A stretch of 64,000 nucleotides of DNA from Baylisascaris procyonis (lineage: Eukaryota; Nematoda; Chromadorea; Rhabditida; Ascarididae). Where the stretch lies: contig JAZARR010000181.1 of NCBI GenBank assembly GCA_037389465.1, positions 151,280 to 215,279 of the forward strand, in the 5' to 3' direction. The notes under the pieces are model-generated. The model did no database searches. It saw only the letters and a program-made list of their open reading frames with translations, and was not told the origin of the DNA. The translations under genes were made by a program, and so were the position numbers. Shown here one piece after another: positions 35,925 through 46,200 of the stretch. The first letter of the stretch is position 1. Every line of letters starts with the position of its first letter.

Positions 35925-36780
35925 TCTATGCACTAAAATAAGGTTTTTATGCACTAAAATAAGGTTTTTATGCAGTAGAATAAGGTTTTCATGCACTAAA
36001 GTAAGGTTTTTATGCACTAAAATAAGTTTTAGGCACTAAAATAAGGTTTTTATGCACTAAAATAAGGTTTTCATGCACTAAAATAAGGTTTTTACGCACT
36101 AAAACAAGGTTCTCATGCACTAAAATAAGGCTTTTATGCACTAAAATAAGGTTTTATGTATTAAAATAAGGTTCTCATGCACTAAAATAAGGCTTTCATG
36201 CACTAAAGTAAGGGTTTTGTGCACTAAAATAAGTTTTAGGCACTAAAATAAGGTTTTTATGCACTAAAATAAGATTTTTATGCACTAAAATAATGTTTTC
36301 ATGCACTAAAATAAGGTTTTTATGCACTAAAATAAGGTTTTCATGCACTAAAATAAGGTTTTTATGCACTAAATAAGGTTTTCATGCACTAAAACAAGGT
36401 TCTCATGCACTAAAATAAGGCTTTCATGCACTAAAGTAAGGCTTTTATGCACTAAAATCAGTTTCAGGCACTAAAATAAGGTTTTCGTGCACTAAAATAA
36501 GGTTTTCATGCACTAAAATAAGGTTTTCATGCACTAAAGTAAGGGTTTTGTGCACTAAAATAAGTTTTAGGCACTAAAATAAGATTTTTATGCACTAAAA
36601 TAAGATTTTTATGCACTAAAATAAGGTTTTCATGCACTAAAATAAGGTTCTCATGCACTAAAATAAGGTTTTCATGCACTAAAGTAAGGCTTCTGCGCAC
36701 TAAAATAAGTTTTAGGCACTAAAATAAGGTTCGTATGCACTAAAATAAGATTTTCATGCACTAAAATAAGGTTTTTTGTG
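35925..36780. repeat. 21-bp satellite array, copy 3 (about 40 units)
   Basis: Largest of the three arrays. Besides the standard unit it contains shortened units lacking the T run (AAGTTTTAGGCACTAAAATA) that recur every 12 or so units, showing that blocks of units were duplicated together. Lies in the gene S intron between exons 37191-37291 and 35741-35821. Confidence 0.95.
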
Positions 36781-37190
36781 AATGCTAAAGTCCGGTGAAT
36801 AGGGGATGCGTGGGCCAGAGGAGCTGAAAATTCTGGAAAACATCTGGAGGAGTGTCAAACTAATATGGAAACGGATATGCAGCCCTTCACAACTGCGACC
36901 GCCAGGTCAACCTTGCATATATTGCCAACAAATCAGGAAACATGCATATCTCAGATTCATGCATTTTCACTCCCCTATCTCGTTACCCTCACAGTGAAAA
37001 TATTTGGCTAATTCAACTGCTTATTATAGCCCCACATAATTATAAATCAAGGAATCCTGTCATATTCGTTTCAGGATTAACTTAAAAATTTGCTAAATTA
37101 TGCTAAAAGATTTGTAGAAAGAAGGCCAACCGCAGAAATACCGACGTATGGAGCTGCCACTGGCATCAGACCGCTGCAGACGCCCCTTAC

Positions 37191-37291
37191 GTTGCAAGGA
37201 GACCTTCGTTTCTCGATAGAGGCATATTGCTGTCCAGTTTAGTGATTTCCTCGATATCGCTCACATTCTTCTTGAATTCCACGAAAATATC
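37191..37291 (-). CDS. internal exon, acidic helical, gene S
   Basis: Acceptor CGTTATTTCAG, donor GTAAGGGG. Phase 0 start, 33 codons, 2 nt left: DIFVEFKKNVSDIEEITKLD, SNMPLSRNEGLLA. It joins exon 38187-38388 in frame. The next exon (35741-35821) needs phase 0, so a short exon or another donor (GTCTCC, 1 nt left) is missing between them; the satellite array occupies most of that gap. Confidence 0.6.
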
Positions 37292-37489
37292 CTGAAATAA
37301 CGTTGGCGATGATGGTGTGAAACTTATCGCAAAAAGCGGTTTCATCGAGTAGCAAAATTTATCGTTATAAAAATTGAAACTTTCAAGAAAAAATGTGTTC
37401 CGAGAGAATAAACGAAATGTAGAGAAAAAAAGATTGTTAGGTAATCACCTTTCTATGAGCAGCAGCCGGCCCACACCCCTATCTGCCTT

Positions 37490-38020
37490 TTCCCCCGCTG
37501 GAACAAAACTAGTATTGCAAGTAGTGGGTTTAACAGCCCTCCGTTCAGAACTGTCTAAATTTAAAATTATCCACTGGAAAGAGTCGTTCAAGGAAAAAGA
37601 ATTGTCTACTTTCATGAAGCGTCCCGCATCCTTTTATTGCTTCACAGTCGTTACTTTTTTATGGGAATGCGTCCACTATCGACCTAATATATACATTACT
37701 TACTGTAAGTATCGTTATTTTGTAAATAAATATTTTACAAATAATATAATGTCTAACATCAATTATGCATAAGCAAAGATAAGCGATGAATCAGTGGCTC
37801 TAACATACAGCAACCAGCCCCATTCCTCCCGTTTATTTCGAAGCACTTACTCCCTCACCTTCTTCGCTTTGATCCGCAACCCAAATCTCCCTTATAAATG
37901 AAAGATAATACCGACGTTTCTTCATATATCACCCTTCAAATAATAAGCCATACCTAATCGGTAGCCAATGAGATTTCATCGACAAGAAATGATCTGATCG
38001 GCCTTATTTCATCGCTGTAG
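37490..38020. repeat. R1 fragment fused to R4 copy 2
   Basis: 37490-37756 matches the first 270 bp of R1 copy A (AAAACTAGTATTGCAAGTAG), and 37757-38020 matches R4 at 27810-28075. The abrupt switch between the two suggests one inserted into the other or a recombination junction. Confidence 0.7.
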
Positions 38021-38186
38021 AACGACATCGCATCTCTGAAAAAGCATTCAATTTTTCCTCATTCAATGATCACATCATTAAAAATAAACCAAAAAATGCA
38101 AACCTTAGCTATAATATAGTCGCAGCTGCTTTCCACATCCAGTATCGCCAACCATCAGCACAGGTTCATTAGAACGCCATGCTTAC

Positions 38187-38388
38187 GTGCAGGGCACAAT
38201 CATTCCGCGCGCTGCCGACGTTAATTCGACTGGCCAATTCACCATTCCTTATAGTGGAAGGCATATTCATGGAATCAATGGCGAATAGACGTTTCATATT
38301 GACTGTTCGTTTCAAATGTTTTCCGAGAGTTGCCTTCAATAGATTCTTGTCGACTGCATTTCGACAACGGGCAGCTAATAATAAAAAC
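38187..38388 (-). CDS. internal exon, ARM/HEAT-like helical segment, gene S
   Basis: Acceptor TTAATTTGCAG, donor GTAAGC. One nt plus 67 codons, all open: FLLLAARCRNAVDKNLLKAT, LGKHLKRTVNMKRLFAIDSM, NMPSTIRNGELASRINVGSA, RNDCALH. Ends in phase 0. The helical, Leu-rich start with basic residues is compatible with an alpha-solenoid, but no family is recognised. One of the best supported exons in the window because no other frame stays open. Confidence 0.75.
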
Positions 38389-38742
38389 CTGCAAATTAAT
38401 CGCATTTTTCAATTTTTATAAAAAAAAATTTTTGGTTGATAATATTTTTTGGCTATATACACATCTAAATATATGCTCATTTCTATAATTGATGACAAAA
38501 GAATTATGTCTGAATGTTCTTTGCACTAATATCCGGCATGGAAAAGATAACTTTTCTGCTTAAACAGAAGATCTCTTTGAACAGAAATTATAGAAGTCTC
38601 ATTCCAGCTCCTAGAAAAATACAAGTCTGGGCTTGTATTCACTCAAATACATGCTGCAAGATGGCAATAAACATGTCGGTTACACAAAATGACCGTATTC
38701 ACATTATCAAATGCAAAAATGACGTCATATTTCCTTCCATAC

Positions 38743-38823
38743 CTCGCACCGATCTCTCGTCGGGCTATTAGACAAGCAAGACCATCGACTTGCAAGAAGC
38801 GAAGCAAATCGCAACCACTTTCC
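38743..38823 (-). CDS. internal exon, helical, gene S
   Basis: Acceptor CTTTGGTAG, donor GTATGG. One nt, 26 codons, 2 nt: ESGCDLLRFLQVDGLACLIA, RREIGA. The 2 nt left over join the 1-nt start of exon 38187-38388 as Arg. Continuous helical character across the junction supports the call. Confidence 0.65.
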
Positions 38824-38958
38824 CTACCAAAGCATTTCACTCATCTTTCTCATCAGCCTATCGCAATCCCTAAAAGCCAAAAATGAAACTTGTCCAACCT
38901 TGATCCCCAAGGCATTGCTGCCAATCTGTCTGATCAGATAACTGCCAATCGTTTAGAC

Positions 38959-39057
38959 CATCCGAATGGATTTTGCAACATCCATCTCGTGCTGAGAATA
39001 TGCCCATAAGACTCCTTCGCGCAGCAGTTCACATTCGCACAATACCATCGAGAAAGA
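38959..39057 (-). CDS. probable exon, frame uncertain
   Basis: Acceptor GATGCGTTTAG, donor GTCTAAAC. The phase 0 frame gives 33 codons, SFSMVLCECELLREGVLWAY, SQHEMDVAKSIRM. The same frame continues after a TAA as TIGSYLIRQIGSNALGIK to a second donor at 38902. A different frame (LSRWYCANVNCCAKESYGHI) is the one whose phase would fit exon 38743-38823. Protein-likeness favours the first, splice phase the second; an indel or stop error would reconcile them. Confidence 0.35.
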
Positions 39058-39158
39058 CTAAACGCATCATTCAATGTGGCTGAAACGCATCGTATAATCC
39101 GAGTGCTCGCAGCTGCTTTGCGCAATGGCGAGAATCGATAAAAATCTACCGTACTTAC

Positions 39159-39317
39159 AGCTTTGTTGCGGTCTCTCTCCATCTCTCTCGTGCGCGTGCG
39201 CCGACTCCATATGAACCTATCATTTTTTTTATATCACTCTTTGAACGTGCCTACACATGTTCATAGGGAGCCGGCGCACACGCGCAGAGAGATGGAGAGG
39301 GACCACAGCGAAGCTCT
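39159..39317. mobile_element. fold-back (MITE-like) element, copy 2
   Basis: Same hairpin as 19333-19495 but inverted: left arm AGCTTTGTTGCGGTCTCTC, right arm ending CAGCGAAGCTCT, and the loop holds GAACGTGCCTAC, complement of the loop of copy 1. Between exons of gene S. Confidence 0.75.
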
Positions 39318-39899
39318 AAGTGTGGTATATTTTCATCCATTCTTACATGCTGTTACTGACATAAAAATCCATGTTGGGGGAGTGAACAGTACTGGACAGC
39401 ACTGTTATGCCCTCCACCCACCCCCTCTGAACAGTACTGGACAGCACTATTACGCCCTCATTTTTCGCAACAAGTAGATAACTACGTATAAATGACGCTT
39501 GAAATCCAGAAATGAGTGTCGGCTGATCCCGAGAACAAAACCCTTCCCGACTTTTGAAGGGTGTGTTTCCAGAAATGAGGGTGTTTCTGACCCTATGAAT
39601 TATCTCAATAATCATAAGTTTTGTAGTTACTGCAACTAACCGACAGATGAATAAAACTAGAAGGTATGAGGAAAGGATAACAATTTATGGACAATGGTTA
39701 AAAATGAGTCCGAATATCCACAACATGAACTTCTTTCAAATCTATGGAGAATATCTCGAGATGAAATATGAGAAGAAAGAAATTTATGCAACAGAAAAAA
39801 ACCTCTATATTACGAGTTCATGTTATGCAGAAAAATAGAAAAAAAAAAACCGAAAAATCTAAAAATCTAAAAATCTAAAAAAAAATTCAAATTACTAAC

Positions 39900-39985
39900 C
39901 CCTTTCCTTTGGAAATCGTCGTCATATCGAAACGACTGCAAATATTCAATGAATTTGGAGCATATTTTAATGGTAACTCCAACAT
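39900..39985 (-). CDS. internal exon, gene S, two competing frames
   Basis: Acceptor TTTAATTTCAG, donor GTTAGT. Frame 1 (2-nt start): VGVTIKICSKFIEYLQSFRY, DDDFQRKG, phase 0 end. Frame 2 (phase 0 start): MLELPLKYAPNSLNICSRFD. Frame 1 is more protein-like and continues the second frame of exon 40023-40130 across a 37-nt intron; frame 2 fits exon 40904-41040. Left open. Confidence 0.45.
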
Positions 39986-40022
39986 CTGAAATTAAAGAAT
40001 GCATTGCTGAACCATATAGTAC

Positions 40023-40130
40023 CGTCATAAAGAGAGATTTCCAGCTTTGAATTGAGAATGTGGGATAAACTCGATGAAAAAAGTCTAACAAGAGATGGGA
40101 TGGGCAGAAAGAGGCACGAAAAAAGACGAC
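40023..40130 (-). CDS. probable exon, gene S, two competing frames
   Basis: Acceptor AGAAAATTCAG (or the T-rich CATCTCTTGTTAG at about 40082), donor GTACTA, followed by a 37-nt intron. Frames: LSHILNSKLEISLYD (leaving 1 nt, joins VGVTIK... of the next exon) or VVFFRASFCPSHLLLDFFHR (phase 0 both ends). Same ambiguity as exon 39900-39985. Confidence 0.4.
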
Positions 40131-40903
40131 CTGAATTTTCTGACCAATCAAATGCGGCTAAAAGGTGCACTCAAATCTCTCATAGAGGAACGAGATGAAG
40201 AAAAGGAAGTGGTTGAGGCACATTACCCAGAAGTCGTAATACGCCAAAAGCGCTAAATTTAAAAATCAGCAACCTGAACGTAGTAGACCGTTAAAAATTG
40301 CAATATCCGAATAATCTACAAATACACCTCCAATCTAGATAACGTTCTACAGCAACTCTGCTCAGCCTATATGATCAAATGTGGCCCAAATGTGATCAAT
40401 TCGGGCCATAGTTCACCTCGTGACCGATAAAAGAACACTACAAAGCTCAAATATAATATAGGAATGTAGATCAATTCGTTTAAAATCAGATCAATTACCT
40501 GTTGTAGCATTCTCCAAACAAACTCTTACCAGTATCAAAAATAACGAATTAAATTATTACTATGAGTAATTTTCAGTGCAAAACCATCTCTATGGAACCA
40601 AAAATGAAATGATCTTTCAGTCGCTAAAGAAAATGTATAAAAGAGAAGGGTTCCAACGAGATGTTCCCTACTTTTGGTGAACGACTCGAGGCGGAAATGT
40701 CCAACTCTAAGGTGATCAATACCAGTTTGTAATGGATGGAAATCCTAATTAACAAAAATCAAGCACTTAGCCATTTCTCCTCTTTTCGCAGATTAGAAAA
40801 AAAACTGTTCTTAGTAAAAAATATAATATATAATGCCCTCATACAGAATATATAAATACACTCAAAAAAATATATTAAAGAAAGTAAGAAATATAAAAAA
40901 TAC

Positions 40904-41040
40904 CTCCATCAAAGGAATGGTAACATTGCGATTGTTATATAAAATTGCAAAGCACTCCCAGTCGATGCGATCTTCCAAAGCGAAAATAAAGTCGTCGACC
41001 CGGCCGTATTTTCTGACAATTGCCTTATCGCCGAGGAAAC
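40904..41040 (-). CDS. internal exon, gene S
   Basis: Acceptor CGATTTGCAG, donor GTATTT. Two nt plus 45 codons, only frame fully open: FLGDKAIVRKYGRVDDFIFA, LEDRIDWECFAILYNNRNVT, IPLME. Ends in phase 0. Joins exon 43188-43264 (1 nt left) as Gly. Balanced, globular-looking sequence. Family unknown. Confidence 0.7.
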
Positions 41041-41316
41041 CTGCAAATCGCGAAATATAAATCTGAACATTTAACACATCCAGACTGTTGATAAATATCA
41101 AACCATTTTCTTGAATAAAAAAAATTCCTCAACATTTAAAAATTCTCTTATCACGATCCTATCTATATCAAACGATCATATAACAACCACATCAACTCAA
41201 CTCAAAAAGTGCCACCAACTCCGATTCAGCGAAAACAATAACTTTCCGCTTTGATATTATAAAATAACAAGGTTTGAAAAAAATTTATGCAAATTGTGTT
41301 TAATGCGTAACAATTG

Positions 41317-42540
41317 AAGAAACGACTAGTAAGAGTGAAGAGATGACGACTGGCGAAGCATAAATGTCGATAGAATCACAAACATCTACGGTCACATCTG
41401 AAGAATCGACTAGTAAGAGTGAAGAGATGACGACTGGCGAAGCATAAATGTCGATAGAATCACAAACATCTACGGTCACATCTGAAGAATCGACTAGTAA
41501 GAGTGAAGAGATGACGACTGGCGAAGCATAAATGTCGATAGAATCACAAACATCTACGGTCACATCTGAAGAATCGACTAGTAAGAGTGAAGAAATGACG
41601 ACTGGCGAAGCATAAATGTCGATAGAATCACAAACATCTACGGTCACATCTGAAGAATCGATTAGTAAGAGTGAAGAGATGACGACTGGCGAAGCATAAA
41701 TGTCGATAGAATCACAAACATCTACGGTCACATCTGAAGAATCGATTAGTAAGAGTGAACAGATGACGACTGGCGAAGCATAAATGTCGATAGAATCACA
41801 AACATCTACGGTCACATCTGAAGAATCGATTAGTAAGAGTGAAGAGATGACGACTGGCGAAGCATAAATGTCGATAGAATCACAAACATCTACGGTCACA
41901 TCTGAAGAATCGACTAGTAAGAGTGAAGAGATGACGACTGGCGAAGCATAAATGTCGATAGAATCACAAACATCTACGGTCACATCTGAAGAATCGACTA
42001 GTAAGAGTGAAAAGATGACGACTGGCGAAGCATAAATGTCGATAGAATCACAAACATCTACGGTCACATCTGAAGAATCGATTAGTAAGAGTGAAGAGAT
42101 GACGACTGGCGAAGCATAAATGTCGATAGAATCACAAACATCTACGGTCACATCTGAAGAATCGACTAGTAAGAGTGAAGAGATGACGACTGGCGAAGCA
42201 TAAATGTCGATAGAATCACAAACATCTACGGTCACATCTGAAGAATCGACTAGTAAGAGTGAAGAGATGACGACTGGCGAAGCATAAATGTCGATAGAAT
42301 CACAAACATCTACGGTCACATCTGAAGAATCGACTAGTAAGAGTGAAGAGATGACGACTGGCGAAGCATAAATGTCGATAGAATCACAAACATCTACGGT
42401 CACATCTGAAGAATCGACTAGTAAGAGTGAAGAGATGACGACTGGCGAAGCATAAATGTCGATAGAATCACAAACATCTACGGTCACATCTGAAGAATCG
42501 ACTAGTAAGAGTGAAGAGATGACGACTGGCGAAGCATCGA
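41317..42540. repeat. 84-bp minisatellite, about 14.5 units
   Basis: Unit begins GAAGAATCGACTAGTAAGAG; period exactly 84 bp (28 codons). Units are almost identical, with single-base variants (ACT/ATT, GAG/GAA/CAG/AAG). Minus strand is open for 395 codons as a 28-residue repeat starting DSSDVTVDVCDSIDIYASPV then VISSLLLV. Plus strand reads EESTSKSEEMTTGEA, stop, MSIESQTSTVTS in every unit; after the last unit the stop is replaced by Ser and the frame continues for 15-20 codons. Possibly expanded from an exon, but present coding use is unproven. Confidence 0.9.
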
Positions 42541-43187
42541 CTGAGCTAGACTTGAGGCATATTACATCGCAATCTGGATTAGGAGCAAGCTTACTTCAGC
42601 ACATCACAAAATATAAGTAAACAATTTCAAAAATACATCTGGTCAACACTACTTTCTACCTTATAAATTACAACTGAGCACGCTTTTCCCACAATCTCAA
42701 GTAAAATTTTCTTTTCCCATTGCCTAACAAAATGTCTATTAAATTGAAAATTCAGATTCTTTTTTGAATTATTACTATTAGAATCATAGGCTAAACAATA
42801 AAAACAATATTACGTTACTTATAATTTGTGTGGGAATTACTATGTTACTTTCATACAATCTAATTAACACCTGACAACAATTAGCTTTACAATTATGCAA
42901 TGCTGCTGAAAATAGGGCACCAATTGTGAGGCAACGAGTATAGTAAGCTGTCATTCTACGCTTAAGGCTAGATAAACGCCGCTTCATATAATCCATTCAT
43001 TCCCACTTTCTGCACTCTCCCACCCCCCTCCCCCAAATCACCCTCCATCCTCTCTCTTTCTCTAGTACCCTTTAAAAACAACAACCTAGACACTGCAGAA
43101 ACTATAAAATTGACTAAATAAAAATAAAAATATTCAAAAAATTCTCCAAATATTGGAATAAAAATGCATGTGAGATATAAGTATTAC

Positions 43188-43264
43188 CTTGTGAAACGGC
43201 GAACTGTAAGAGCGTGAAACATTCGCCCATCCCTCGAAAAATCTCTTCATATAAATACTTAAAC
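43188..43264 (-). CDS. internal exon, gene S
   Basis: Acceptor TAATTTCAG, donor GTAATAC. One nt, 25 codons, 1 nt: FKYLYEEIFRGMGECFTLLQ, FAVSQ. Joins exon 40904-41040 in frame, giving a continuous globular-looking stretch of about 71 residues. The 84-bp minisatellite lies in the intron between them. This is the most upstream exon assigned to gene S. Confidence 0.6.
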
Positions 43265-43299
43265 CTGAAATTATTTTCCTTCTGTATTCCTTTTATTAT

Positions 43300-46200
43300 G
43301 AATTTCATCGCACATCAAACGTGAAAATTGTCTATTTAATGAATTTTGCACCCACTGAATTAGCTCGTTTATACTTAATTTCCTCCCTTCCTTCTCTCCC
43401 ACTTTGCTCTCTCTCATAAATTTTTCATCGAATATTTGTGAATTTTTGAAAAAAAAATTCTTTTTTCTTTTCAATTCTTTTTTATTTGAAAAACAACATG
43501 ACAGAAAACGGTGCATAGAGAATATGCAGACAGCCCTCTGATCAGCAATCTTCAACAAACAAAGAGAAAGCATAGTTGACGAAATCTAGCAGACAACAAA
43601 ATCATTCCGGCCTTCATCTCCCTCCTTTCCATCCTCTCCCTCACATTCGATTCGTAAATGAAAATCTCCGTTTCTCATTACAGATGAAAGCACTCAAACA
43701 CAATTACTGACCGTTTACTGCGTACATCAAACAAACAACAAACAAAGTGCATAAGAGAAGCAACAACACACCTCTAACATCGAGAGAGGACAATTCGAGT
43801 CCACTTTGATGGGCATTTAGAGACAAAAACAATTGAGACAACGAGAAACGTTATCGTAGGCCATTGAAATTTCCCCCTTCCTTCCCCCTAATAACTCCCG
43901 TCCATACATCAACATTATTTTCTCGTCGAGTTTTCAAAAAAAAAAAAAAAAAAAATTACCCATCTTATTTGATTCCCCCCCCCCCCCCCAAGAAGAAATA
44001 AAATTGAAGTCATATTTAAGAACTGCAATTCATTTTTCAGGTGTTCCCAGACTCAATAAAAATGTATCAATCAGACATCTCGCAAGAATCAATAACCAAT
44101 TAAATGAATTAAACTACTAAAAATCATAAAAGAATAACTTTTAAGTAATGTTTCATTTCGCATCGGCGATTGACTTCACTCACATACAAGTAGTTCGCTT
44201 ACCTTCGAAATTAAACGAAAGACAAGCGTGGGACAGAAGGCAAAGCTAGAGGGGTCCTAATAATGCATCCTTACAAATAACAGACAAAGAAAGAATGTTC
44301 TATAATGCAGGCTTGCCGGAGTGACCCAGTATGAAATATGCAACTTGCAACTGCATAATAACTAGACGCCTTTTTTTTTTTAAATTCTCAATTATTGCCC
44401 ATAAAATGCACTTCATGAAAATTCATTTCCACATTCCTCCCTTACTTTATCGAATAAATTACAGAATAAAAAAACGAACCGCAAAGTCACTATCCAACTT
44501 CGAATCATTTTCGATGCGCATTTTATGACGTTGTCAAATTTTTTCTATTGTTGCATCATTTCGATTAAAATTAATTAAAGTCGAAATTTGCAAACAAAGC
44601 ACTCATAAATCTAACAATTCCCTTAAGAAGATACTTAGTGGATACTGGAGATAACTCCACAGAGATAGAGAATCCATAAGAATGGTAAAATTTTGTCATT
44701 TAACACCATCAGTAATAATGCTTTATATTTACAACAACAAACTTTTGTCATTCTCATAAAAATTTTCTAAATAAAAAGGCTTTAATCTAAATTAGTAAAA
44801 ATTATACATTTATAAAAGAATAATCGAATGCCTTTAACCACTCAACAAAAAATCCGAAATTTCAATAACCGCACACATAGAGTTTGCATTAAAATGATAA
44901 CTAAGCACTACTCCCAATAACATCAACGGCAATAAAGAAGCACAAATTTCACTAATTAAATAAAATAATGCCTATAATGTAATATTAAACAACCCCATAG
45001 TCAACTCAAAACGAACGAAGTGCATTCAATGAAGTGCACAACGTGCATCGGCTCCGCTAGCCCGCATCGACTCTTAACAGTGTATCACTGATAAGAGTGG
45101 ACGCATGCACGCACGTAATCATCCCGTGATGTCATATTGATCGCCGCCGCTCGCGATCAATTCTTGCCCAGAAGGGTCCCATGGTCAGAGTACCTCAAAA
45201 GGGAGTTTTTTGTTATGCTGGAAAGAAGCCTTTCACCCTTGAATAGGATTGGGAAAACCTCCCACATGGGGGAGTGAAATTCGAAGAAGAAGCTCCAGTG
45301 TGGAGCACTGGAGCTAAATGGTTGAGAAACACTTAGTTTTACACAGCTTATGTATGATATTATGCTGCAAGATGTTCGCATAAAACTTCGATGGACTAAC
45401 TATTTTTGCAGAGTTGTAATATTGGCGTACTATAGTATTGGTGATAAATATCAGTGAAGTGATATTAGTAGTATTCACAGTATTCTTCGCAACAATGCTG
45501 ATAAAATTATACCTTTTAATCAGTTTATAGCCGTAAAAGAGAGTTCACCTTACAAGTTTCTTCACATATCAGCATATAATATACCAAATGCAACTAGATT
45601 TGGGAAATTTTCATTGACCGCAAAATGTAATACTATATTATTCACGAAAAATTTCAACTCAATAAAGTAGATTATTGCATAATTTATGAGACTTTTAATG
45701 CCCCTATAGTACAAATATACCTCAACGAAGTCTCAAGTGGTTTTCGAATTCTGCATCAAAAAAGTATAAATCACTAATTTAAGTCTTTACTTAGCTATAA
45801 AATAAAAAATAAAATAAATAAATAATAAAAAAGATTACGAATTGGCAACAATGGTTCACTGAGTATTCACTAATTGCTTCTTATCTAATACTCATCTAAA
45901 AGTGCCATAAACGACTGTGATACCTTTCAGATATTCATCGAAACATAAAATGAAGCAAAACGGAACACAATTAAGAGAAGTGACCCTTACCATCTATATA
46001 GAGTATATCCTCCTTCTGTAGTGCTCACCATTCAGTGGATGTACTTCTCTAATATTCCCATTCACTACTTAGCTATCAGCTATCAGTTGCAAACAAAAAT
46101 AATTTAGTGGGGTGTAGGAAAGGAATAAATTCGCTTTCAATTTCTTATATTTACCTTTCGTTGATTTTTGGCAACCACTCCAAACGATCAGAGGGACGCT

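Noticed and set aside
41300..42487. 395-codon ORF as a secreted repeat protein
   Set aside because: It is entirely an 84-bp minisatellite whose unit happens to lack stops on one strand; no start context, signal peptide or unique flanking domain. Kept as a repeat.
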